The notes under the pieces are model-generated. The model was not told where the DNA came from, did no database searches, and saw only the letters and a program-made list of their open reading frames with translations. Shown piece after piece: positions 1 to 4,836 of a stretch of 7,221 nt of DNA; position 1 is the stretch's first letter; every line of letters starts with the position of its first letter. This DNA comes from Deltaproteobacteria bacterium UBA6601 (GTDB lineage Bacteria; Myxococcota_A; UBA796; UBA9615). Location: positions 1-7,221 of the forward strand of contig DJIF01000098.1 in assembly GCA_002433485.1 (NCBI GenBank). The letters are read 5' to 3'. A program made the position numbers and the translations under genes.

Positions 1-54
1 GTCAGCGGTGCTGTCATCGTCGTCGAAGCTGTTGTCATCGTCAGCGGTGCTGTC
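1..54 (-). repeat. 15-bp direct repeat in the Asp/Ser-rich linker, period 39 bp
   Basis: The 15-mer GTCAGCGGTGCTGTC occurs exactly at 1-15 and again at 40-54. The 39-bp offset is 13 codons, so the repeat stays in frame and encodes the peptide DSTAD twice. It looks like the start of an in-frame tandem expansion of the linker, possibly continuing beyond the left edge. Confidence 0.7.
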
Positions 55-141
55 CTGGTCTGCCGGGGCATCCAGCAGGCCCAGGCGGCAGCCACCCAGG
101 ATCAGACTGAGCAGTATCGTCGCGTTCAGGATTCGACTCAT
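1..141 (-). CDS. Lipoprotein with Asp/Ser-rich linker, N-terminal part only (runs off left edge)
   Basis: This minus-strand frame is open from an ATG at 141 to base 1, giving the first 47 residues of a longer protein. It begins MSRILNATILLSLILGGC, a short hydrophobic signal peptide ending in the lipobox L-G-G-C. Cys18 would therefore be lipidated and the protein anchored in the cell envelope. After about ten residues the mature part becomes a low-complexity linker of Asp, Ser, Thr and Ala with runs such as DDDD. Linkers of this kind often hold exported domains away from the membrane. An AGGAGG ribosome-binding site lies 4 nt before the ATG and supports this start. The functional domain lies outside the window, so the role is unknown. 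The right-edge protein also enters the window with a DDDDSAS-type linker, so the two could belong to the same class, but that is inference. Confidence 0.78.
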   Translation of the reverse strand, partial: MSRILNATILLSLILGGCRLGLLDAPADQDSTADDDNSFDDDDSTAD

Positions 142-145
142 CTGG

Positions 146-151
146 CCTCCT
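146..151 (-). promoter_or_regulatory. Shine-Dalgarno site of the left-edge lipoprotein
   Basis: Read on the minus strand this is AGGAGG, a perfect match to the anti-Shine-Dalgarno core, 4 nt before the ATG at 141. It fixes the lipoprotein start. It also contrasts with several other genes here that have no recognisable Shine-Dalgarno sequence. Confidence 0.8.
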
Positions 152-418
152 AAGCAGCTGAGCGAGGGCTATGGTTCAGCGATAGACCTCTGCCGAGTCC
201 GACGACAAGCGGTGGGGGCTAGGCCAACCCCATCGTTACCTGCTTGTGACGATTGATGTTGTCGATGTTCGAAACCAGGTGGCCTTGGGTCAGCTGCAGT
301 TGTTTGGTGGGTATGATTCATCCAATTGAACTGCACTCCCCGGTCCTCCAGCACGACCTTGCCAGAGTTGAGCTTTGCTGGCCGGGCTTGAGGCTGCTGA
401 TCTTGCAATCACTTCGGC
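152..418. other. Intergenic region with weak inverted repeats, no supported gene
   Basis: This stretch separates the DUF2237 stop from the lipoprotein start; both genes are on the minus strand. The open frames crossing it have no family-like sequence and no good start. Two imperfect inverted repeats are visible. In one, TGGGG at 213-217 pairs with CCCCA at 228-232 across a 10-nt loop. In the other, CCCGG (339-343) and CCAGCA (348-353) pair with TGCTGG (376-381) and CCGGG (382-386), with a 4-nt bulge. Neither is followed by a T-run, so they are not convincing Rho-independent terminators. A very weak minus-strand promoter for the lipoprotein could use TTGTCG (208-203) and TCTATC (186-181) with a 16-nt spacer. 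Confidence 0.4.
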
Positions 419-793
419 TCAGGCTTCGGCAGCGATGGCGTGCATCATGAGTTCTTCGATGGGGACGATGCGTAGAGCTGAGATGTGGGTGCTTGCTAGA
501 TGCACGGGACAGGCCTTGCCCTGCTGGTGAGCGAGTCGCCAACTCGCTGCGCAAACGCACCACTGATCTCCCTCGACCAGACCCGGGAAGCCGAATTCAA
601 GCTGGGGTGTGATCAGGTCGTTGCCCTGTTCCTGGAGAAATTCCAGGAACTCGGTGGTTACCCGAGCGCAGACGGTGTGTGAGCCCACATCGCGGGCGTC
701 GGTGTTGCAGCAGCCGTCGCGGTACCAACCGGTTAGGGGCTCGTGGGAGCAGCTCTCAAGGATGCCGCCGAGAACATTCTGGGGTACTTCCAT
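419..793 (-). CDS. DUF2237 (COG3651) family protein
   Basis: A 124-residue small cytoplasmic protein of the uncharacterised DUF2237 family. The family pattern is followed almost end to end: NVLGG at 6-10, EPLTGWYRDGCCNT at 18-31, DVGSHTVCA at 35-43, a GNDL motif at 57-60, EFGFPGL at 66-72, and GDQWCVCAASW at 75-85. Cysteines at 15, 28, 29, 42, 79 and 81 lie in the conserved blocks and might bind a metal or do redox work, but no function is established to my knowledge. I chose the ATG at 793 because family members usually start a few residues before the NVLG motif. A TTG at 817 would add eight residues and has no better ribosome-binding site. There is no Shine-Dalgarno sequence before 793. The gene is divergent from the pterin dehydratase, with 62 bp between the two starts, and may share regulation with it. 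Confidence 0.9.
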   Translation of the reverse strand: MEVPQNVLGGILESCSHEPLTGWYRDGCCNTDARDVGSHTVCARVTTEFLEFLQEQGNDLITPQLEFGFPGLVEGDQWCVCAASWRLAHQQGKACPVHLASTHISALRIVPIEELMMHAIAAEA

Positions 794-799
794 GGCGCC

Positions 800-805
800 A
801 TAATG
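800..805 (-). promoter_or_regulatory. Possible -10 element for the DUF2237 gene, close to its start codon
   Basis: On the minus strand the hexamer is CATTAT, four of six matches to TATAAT, separated from the ATG at 793 by only 6 nt. If used, transcription would begin at or very near the start codon, giving a leaderless or nearly leaderless mRNA. No good -35 box is visible 16-18 nt upstream, so this is tentative. Confidence 0.3.
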
Positions 806-817
806 ACACCGACTCAA

Positions 818-845
818 GTGACCTGCTCGAGGATCTGTGTAAAAT
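818..845 (+). promoter_or_regulatory. Possible promoter of the pterin dehydratase gene
   Basis: GTGACC at 818-823 (four of six matches to TTGACA) is followed after 16 nt by TAAAAT at 840-845 (five of six matches to TATAAT). The -10 box ends 10 nt before the ATG at 856, which predicts a 5' leader of only a few nucleotides. This fits the absence of a Shine-Dalgarno sequence there. The element lies in the 62-bp divergent intergenic region. Confidence 0.4.
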
Positions 846-855
846 CCCGCGGCCC

Positions 856-1188
856 ATGTCCGAGGAATTGAATCAGGCTCATTGTGTTCCCTGTGAAGGC
901 GGCGTTCAGCCGCTCACTGAGGAGCAGTGCGATAAGCTGATGCCCCAGGTACCGGGCTGGCGTAGGGAGGGCAGCAAGATCCATCGAACCCTCGAGTTCG
1001 AGGACTTTGTCGCGCTGATGGACTTTGTCGGTCCCCTGGCGGCTTTAGCTGAGCAAGAAGCCCATCACCCGGACTTCTGTGTCCACTACAACCGTCTTGA
1101 GTTGACGGTCTGGACCCATGCCATTGGTGGCCTGTCGCGCAACGACTATATCCTCGCCGCGCGGATCAATGCCCTACTGAGCGACTGA
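856..1188 (+). CDS. phhB: Pterin-4a-carbinolamine dehydratase (4a-hydroxytetrahydrobiopterin dehydratase)
   Basis: A 110-residue cytoplasmic enzyme of the PCD/DCoH family (EC 4.2.1.96). It dehydrates 4a-hydroxytetrahydropterin, the by-product of aromatic amino acid hydroxylases, so the pterin cofactor can be recycled. The N-terminal CVPCEGG block (10-16) is common in bacterial members. The core has PGWRREGSKIHRTLEF (33-48), the catalytic EAHHPD motif (68-73) and a second conserved His in WTHAIGGLSRND (86-97). His70, His71 and His88 have the same spacing as His61, His62 and His79 of the mammalian enzyme, so it should be active. The ATG at 856 gives a normal family length; the open frame continues upstream to 679 but that sequence is not PCD-like. 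No phenylalanine hydroxylase gene is adjacent, so its partner lies elsewhere or it serves another pterin role. The symbol phhB is by homology only. Confidence 0.95.
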   Translation: MSEELNQAHCVPCEGGVQPLTEEQCDKLMPQVPGWRREGSKIHRTLEFEDFVALMDFVGPLAALAEQEAHHPDFCVHYNRLELTVWTHAIGGLSRNDYILAARINALLSD

Positions 1189-1189
1189 G

Positions 1190-1209
1190 AGCTGCGCTTA
1201 GCTGCGCTT
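1190..1209. repeat. Perfect 10-bp tandem duplication at a convergent gene junction
   Basis: AGCTGCGCTT occurs twice in direct succession, at 1190-1199 and 1200-1209, just past the dehydratase stop and across the minus-strand acyltransferase stop codon (1198-1200). Directly after it GCGC-TTCG-GCGC (1204-1215) can form a 4-bp hairpin with a UUCG loop. There is no T-run, so any terminator role is weak. Confidence 0.5.
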
Positions 1210-2388
1210 CGGCGCTTGCTGTTGGGTGAAGTTGTCCTTGTAGGGACCGCGCTCGAGCAGCCACTCCATTTTCTCTTCTAGCAGTCGGGCTTCGTGATGC
1301 AGGTGGTCCTGGGCCGCCTCGCGTAATCCTTGGTGGGCCAGGTAGTGGGCGCTCCAGGTGCTGCTGGGGAGTAGACCCCGGTGCAACTTGTGATCGCCCT
1401 GGGCCCCAGCCTCGAAGCGGCTCATGCCCGAGTCGATGGCGTATTCGATCAGGCGCTGATAACACAGCTCAAAGTGCAATCCTGGCACCGACTCAGAGCA
1501 TCCCCAGTAGCGGCCATAGAGGTGTGCTCCCCGGGCAAAGCTCAAGCTCCCCGCGATCCAGTTGCCGCCTCTGCGGGCCAGCACGGCGACGCTGCGATCT
1601 GCCAGCCGAGCCGGCGCCTGCTCCAGGAAGAACTGCGGGCTCAGGTAGGGAATGGCGCCCATCTTGGCGATGGTGTCGCGGTAGAAGCCGTGAATGGCTT
1701 GCCAGTGGGAGCTGTCCAGCTCTGCGCCGCGCAGCAGTACGATCTCGACCCCAGCGTCCTGCAGGCGGCGTCGTTCGCGCAGGATCTCGCCACGTCGCTT
1801 GCGCTTGAGGTCGGCAAGGAAGCTGGCAAAGTCCTTCCAGCCACGATTGGTCCAGTGATACTGGAAGGTTCGACGCACCAGGTAGCCCAGGGATTCCAGA
1901 CCACGGGCCTCTTCTTCCTTACAGAACAACAGGTGCACCGAGGAGCAGCCCGCCTGCCCGGCCAGCTCCAGGGCGGCCTGGCCCAAAGCGCTGCGGACCC
2001 TTGCTGGGTCGCTGTCGGGATGGACCAGCAGGCGAGGGCCACTGACTGGAGTAAAGGGCACCGCTGCAGTGATCTTCGGATAGTAGCGAATCCCGGCGCG
2101 CTGGCAGGCTGAAGCCCAGGCCCAGTCGAAGATATATTCGCCGTAGCTATTGGAGCGTAGCCAGCTTGGTACTGCGCCGTGCAGGCTGCCTTGCGAGTCG
2201 TGCAGCAGCAGGTAGGCCGGTAGCCAACCTGACTTCTTGCCTACCGAGCCCGAGTCTTCCAGGGCGGCAAAAAAGCGGTGTTCAAGGAAGGGGTTGTTGG
2301 CATCCCCCAAAGCGTCCCACTGCTCTGCATCGATCTCGTGGATCGTGGTGGCGATGGAGACAGGGAAGGCGTCTTCTGTCATCTTCAT
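1198..2388 (-). CDS. FemAB/GNAT-like acyltransferase, DUF482 (COG3146) family
   Basis: A 396-residue soluble protein of the family annotated as peptidoglycan biosynthesis/recognition or GNAT-family acetyltransferase (DUF482, FemAB-like fold). Conserved blocks appear in family order: NPFLEHRFFAALEDSGS (32-48), SNSYGEYIFDWAWA (79-92), YYPKITAAVPFTPVSGPRLL (102-121), FQYHWTNRGW (175-184), the basic KRKRRGEILRERRRL (195-209), YLSPQFF (248-254), LYGRYWG (290-296), GLHFELCYQ (303-311) and FEAGAQGDHKLHRG (325-338). Length and motif order are normal. The reaction and substrate are not firmly established for the family; transfer of an acyl or aminoacyl group is the usual inference. The start is ATG 2388 or the in-frame ATG 2382. 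Neither has a clear Shine-Dalgarno sequence. The minus strand has TAACGT (2402-2397) ending 8 nt before ATG 2388. The gene is divergent from the methyltransferase and convergent with the dehydratase. Confidence 0.9.
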   Translation of the reverse strand: MKMTEDAFPVSIATTIHEIDAEQWDALGDANNPFLEHRFFAALEDSGSVGKKSGWLPAYLLLHDSQGSLHGAVPSWLRSNSYGEYIFDWAWASACQRAGIRYYPKITAAVPFTPVSGPRLLVHPDSDPARVRSALGQAALELAGQAGCSSVHLLFCKEEEARGLESLGYLVRRTFQYHWTNRGWKDFASFLADLKRKRRGEILRERRRLQDAGVEIVLLRGAELDSSHWQAIHGFYRDTIAKMGAIPYLSPQFFLEQAPARLADRSVAVLARRGGNWIAGSLSFARGAHLYGRYWGCSESVPGLHFELCYQRLIEYAIDSGMSRFEAGAQGDHKLHRGLLPSSTWSAHYLAHQGLREAAQDHLHHEARLLEEKMEWLLERGPYKDNFTQQQAPKRS

Positions 2389-2428
2389 TCTGCGGCACGT
2401 TAGCAGTCGTGCTTATGTTCGCCGCCAT

Positions 2429-2433
2429 GGAGG
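2429..2433 (+). promoter_or_regulatory. Shine-Dalgarno site that decides the methyltransferase start
   Basis: GGAGG lies 8 nt before the ATG at 2442, ideal spacing. The in-frame ATGs at 2415 and 2427 have no such site, and the 2427 ATG directly abuts this one. The start at 2442 is therefore preferred. Confidence 0.75.
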
Positions 2434-2441
2434 CCTTGCAG

Positions 2442-3062
2442 ATGAGTGTTGAGCTCCTGGAAATTCGGCGTCGTACGGTGGCCAACTATGCCGGTCGCGC
2501 CGAGGACTTCTGGGAGGGCACCCGCGGTCATGATGTGGAGCAGAACATCGACGCGTTGCTGGGGGCTCTCGGTGAGGGGTCTCACCGCATCCTTGATCTG
2601 GGCTGTGGTCCGGGACGGGATCTGCTGACTTTTACCGAGCGCGGCCATGAGGCCGTAGGCCTTGATGCTACGCCACCTTTTGTCGAGATGGCCCGCGCTC
2701 ACTCTGGTTGCGAGGTATTGCAGCAGGACTTTCTTGCTCTTGATCTCCGGCTCGCTTCTTTTGACGGGATCTTTGCCAATGCGAGTCTCTTTCATGTTCC
2801 GAGCGGGCAGCTTCCGCGGGTTCTGAAAGAGCTGGCCGCCGCCCTTCGCCCGGCAGGCGTTCTGTTCAGCTCGAATCCGCGCGGCAACAACGAAGAGGGC
2901 TGGCGTGGCGAACGCTACGGCGTCTTCCATGACCTCGCGAGCTGGCAGCGCTTTCTCGGCGATGCCGGATTTGTTGAGGTCGAGCACTACTATCGCCCCC
3001 GGGGCCTGCCACGCAGCGAGCAGCCCTGGCTTGCCAGCGTCTGGCGTAAGTATGGTTCCTGA
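2442..3062 (+). CDS. Class I SAM-dependent methyltransferase
   Basis: A 206-residue cytoplasmic methyltransferase with a Rossmann-like fold. Motif I is ILDLGCGPGRDL (50-61), where the glycines contact SAM. The acidic residue after strand beta-2 is in EAVGLDATPPFVEMA (70-84). QQDF (94-97) is the next SAM-contact region, and FDGIFANASLFHVP (107-120) is the motif IV/post-IV segment. The tail SSNPRGNNEEGWRGERYG (143-160) and HYYRPRGLPRSEQPWLASVW (182-201) are highly characteristic of a conserved small methyltransferase family that I recall as common in Gammaproteobacteria; its substrate is unknown to me. The start at 2442 is chosen from the strong ribosome-binding site. The open frame reaches 2166, but that upstream part is antisense to the acyltransferase. 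The last 11 bp overlap the start of the ceramidase-like lipoprotein gene, so the two are probably one operon with coupled translation. Confidence 0.93.
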   Translation: MSVELLEIRRRTVANYAGRAEDFWEGTRGHDVEQNIDALLGALGEGSHRILDLGCGPGRDLLTFTERGHEAVGLDATPPFVEMARAHSGCEVLQQDFLALDLRLASFDGIFANASLFHVPSGQLPRVLKELAAALRPAGVLFSSNPRGNNEEGWRGERYGVFHDLASWQRFLGDAGFVEVEHYYRPRGLPRSEQPWLASVWRKYGS

Positions 3063-4806
3063 GCACTTTGCCGCCGGTGGTCGCTCAGCGCTGCTGTTAG
3101 CGTTGCTGGGCTTGAGTTTTTGGCTGGGCGCCTGCGAGCAGAGCCGGCTGCGCTATGAGGAGCAGGAAGTGCGACCGCACACCAGCCTGATCTGCCCGGG
3201 TGATCCCTCTGGACTCTGTGACTTCAGCGAAGAGCAGGGACTCAGGGTCGGCGCCGCTGCGGTTTCCATCACTCCTATGGCATGGGAGACCTGGATTGAT
3301 GAGGACGGCGATGGTCTGTATCGCTCCGGAGTCGATCGCTTTCTTGATTGTGGTGGTGACCGGCTGTGCCCGGACGACGACGGCTATCCCGGGCCGGACG
3401 CAGGTGAGGGCAACGGCCAGTTTGAAGCCTTGTGGTTGGCAGGATTTTCTGTCAGCCGGCCGATGCAGAGCGTAGCTGATGACATCTGGGCACGGGCGAC
3501 GGTGCTGGAGCAGGGTGAGACTCGTATCGGGGTGGTGAGCCTCGATCTGGTCGGCTTTTTTTACGATGAGGTGCTCAGTGCCCGTGAAACGGCGGCCCGC
3601 GAGGCGGGCTTGGATCATGTGATCATTGCCTCGACCCACGTCCACGAGGCACCGGATACCATGGGTATCTGGGGACCGAATCTCGCTCGTTCTGGCCAGA
3701 ACGCTGACTACATGAGCCAGGTACACCTGGCGATCCAGGACGCCCTTGCGCAGGCCAACCGCGACAAGGTCGAGGCAGAGGCCTACCAGGGCTTCTGGAC
3801 CATTGATGACAGCGCCTGGTCCGGGAGCGGGATCAACAACATCAACGTCGATAGTCGGGCGCCGCATATCACTGATCCCACCGTTTGGACCTTGCGCTTT
3901 GCGGCACTGGGCAGCGGTGAGACCCTGGCGACCTGGATCAACTTCGCTAACCACCCCGAGGCTGCTGCCTCGCGCAACGTGGCGATGAGCTCGGACTTCG
4001 CCCACAGCCTGCGGCTTACCGTGGAGGAGGGCGCATCGCAGGGCCCGCAGGGGCCACTAGCTGGCCTGGGAGGGGTTGCCCAGTACCTGCAGGGTGCTTG
4101 TGGCGGAATGATGACTCCGCTTGGGGCGTCCACCGTAGATCTCGATGGCACGGTCTATAGCACCGGTAGCATTGAAAAGGCCTACGCCGTGGGGCGGGTC
4201 ACCGGCTACCACGCACTTCAGGCGGTCGCTGGCGAGCAGCACATTGCCGTTCCCAGTTTGTCCTTGCGGACCCGCCAGCTGCTGCTTCCTGTCGAGAACC
4301 AGGCCTATCACTTGATGTTGAACCTCGGCATCATCGATCGGGAGGGCTACAACTACGACTCGGACAGCTTGATTGATCGGGACAATATTCCTGATTTGAT
4401 CACCGAGATCAGTCTGCTTGAGTTGGGCTCAGCCTCAGCCCTGACGTTGCCTGGAGAGCTGCTCCCCGAACTCTTGATTGGTGGCTACGATGGGGCCCAT
4501 ACCGGCCCCCTTCAGGAACTGGTGAACCCGGACTCCAGCTCGATTCCAAACCTCGATGAGGCCCCCGATGGCCCTTACCTGAGGGACCTGATGCCGGGAG
4601 AAGGGCGGATGTTGTTGGGGCTAGCTAACGATGAGCTGGGCTATTTCATCCCTGACTATAACTATCGGCTCCATGAGCAGCGTCCCTACCTTGACGAGGC
4701 TCCGGGGGATCACTACGAGGAGACCAACTCACTGGGGCCGAGCGCCACTGGCCTGTTGCTGACCGCCACTCACGAGCTGCTTGCCTTTGAGCCTCCTGAG
4801 CTGTGA
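3052..4806 (+). CDS. Neutral ceramidase-like lipoprotein (predicted metal-dependent hydrolase)
   Basis: A 584-residue exported lipoprotein. Residues 13-27 form a hydrophobic signal segment ending in the lipobox L-G-A-C, so Cys28 should be lipidated. GAAAVSITP then begins a domain resembling the N-terminal domain of neutral/alkaline non-lysosomal ceramidases, zinc amidases that cleave ceramide. The likely metal ligands are STHVH (His196, His198), NFANHPEA (His301), LPGELLPEL (Glu469) and a Tyr near 531 in the GLANDELGYF stretch. The order matches the His/His/Glu/Tyr site of the Pseudomonas enzyme, and the spacing of the histidines is close; Glu-to-Tyr is longer here. An insert near 80-125 holds an EF-hand-like DEDGDGLY loop (83-90) and a Cys pair (100, 106). 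The substrate is unproven: ceramide, another amide or an ester are all possible. The ATG at 3052 overlaps the methyltransferase stop by 11 bp and lacks a clear ribosome-binding site, which suggests translational coupling. The earlier in-frame start at 2905 would place the signal peptide internally. Confidence 0.77.
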   Translation: MVPEHFAAGGRSALLLALLGLSFWLGACEQSRLRYEEQEVRPHTSLICPGDPSGLCDFSEEQGLRVGAAAVSITPMAWETWIDEDGDGLYRSGVDRFLDCGGDRLCPDDDGYPGPDAGEGNGQFEALWLAGFSVSRPMQSVADDIWARATVLEQGETRIGVVSLDLVGFFYDEVLSARETAAREAGLDHVIIASTHVHEAPDTMGIWGPNLARSGQNADYMSQVHLAIQDALAQANRDKVEAEAYQGFWTIDDSAWSGSGINNINVDSRAPHITDPTVWTLRFAALGSGETLATWINFANHPEAAASRNVAMSSDFAHSLRLTVEEGASQGPQGPLAGLGGVAQYLQGACGGMMTPLGASTVDLDGTVYSTGSIEKAYAVGRVTGYHALQAVAGEQHIAVPSLSLRTRQLLLPVENQAYHLMLNLGIIDREGYNYDSDSLIDRDNIPDLITEISLLELGSASALTLPGELLPELLIGGYDGAHTGPLQELVNPDSSSIPNLDEAPDGPYLRDLMPGEGRMLLGLANDELGYFIPDYNYRLHEQRPYLDEAPGDHYEETNSLGPSATGLLLTATHELLAFEPPEL

Positions 4807-4836
4807 TGGCTGCGGTGCAGCGCTCTCATAGCTCAG
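4796..4836. terminator. Nested inverted repeat between convergent genes, possible bidirectional terminator
   Basis: CTGAGCT (4796-4802) pairs perfectly with AGCTCAG (4830-4836). Inside it, GCTGC (4809-4813) pairs with GCAGC (4817-4821) around a GGT loop. The outer arms enclose both the plus-strand stop (4804-4806) and the minus-strand stop (4835-4833). The structure is symmetrical and well placed to end transcription from both sides, but neither strand has the T-run of a classical Rho-independent terminator. Confidence 0.4.

Noticed and set aside
248..300. tRNA-like T-loop (GTTCGAAAC) in the left intergenic region
   Set aside because: The flanking bases do not form a T-stem, and no anticodon or acceptor stem can be drawn around it.
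794..817. TTG start at 817 for the DUF2237 gene
   Set aside because: It adds eight residues that do not resemble the family N-terminus, uses a rare start codon, and has no better ribosome-binding site than the ATG at 793.
1381..2112. Plus-strand open frame of 243 codons
   Set aside because: It is wholly antisense to the acyltransferase, whose conserved family blocks are spread across the same bases. The translated sequence has no recognisable motif and no good ribosome-binding site.
2389..2441. Plus-strand promoter for the methyltransferase (TATGTT at 2414-2419)
   Set aside because: No acceptable -35 sequence lies at 15-19 nt upstream, and four of six matches alone is expected by chance.
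2905..3051. Upstream in-frame extension of the ceramidase-like lipoprotein
   Set aside because: It would overlap the methyltransferase by over 150 bp and bury the signal peptide about 75 residues into the protein. The ATG at 3052 puts the lipobox at a normal distance.
3097..4005. Minus-strand open frame of 302 codons
   Set aside because: It is antisense to the ceramidase-like gene, which has a lipobox and ordered metal-ligand motifs over the same bases. No motif supports the antisense product.
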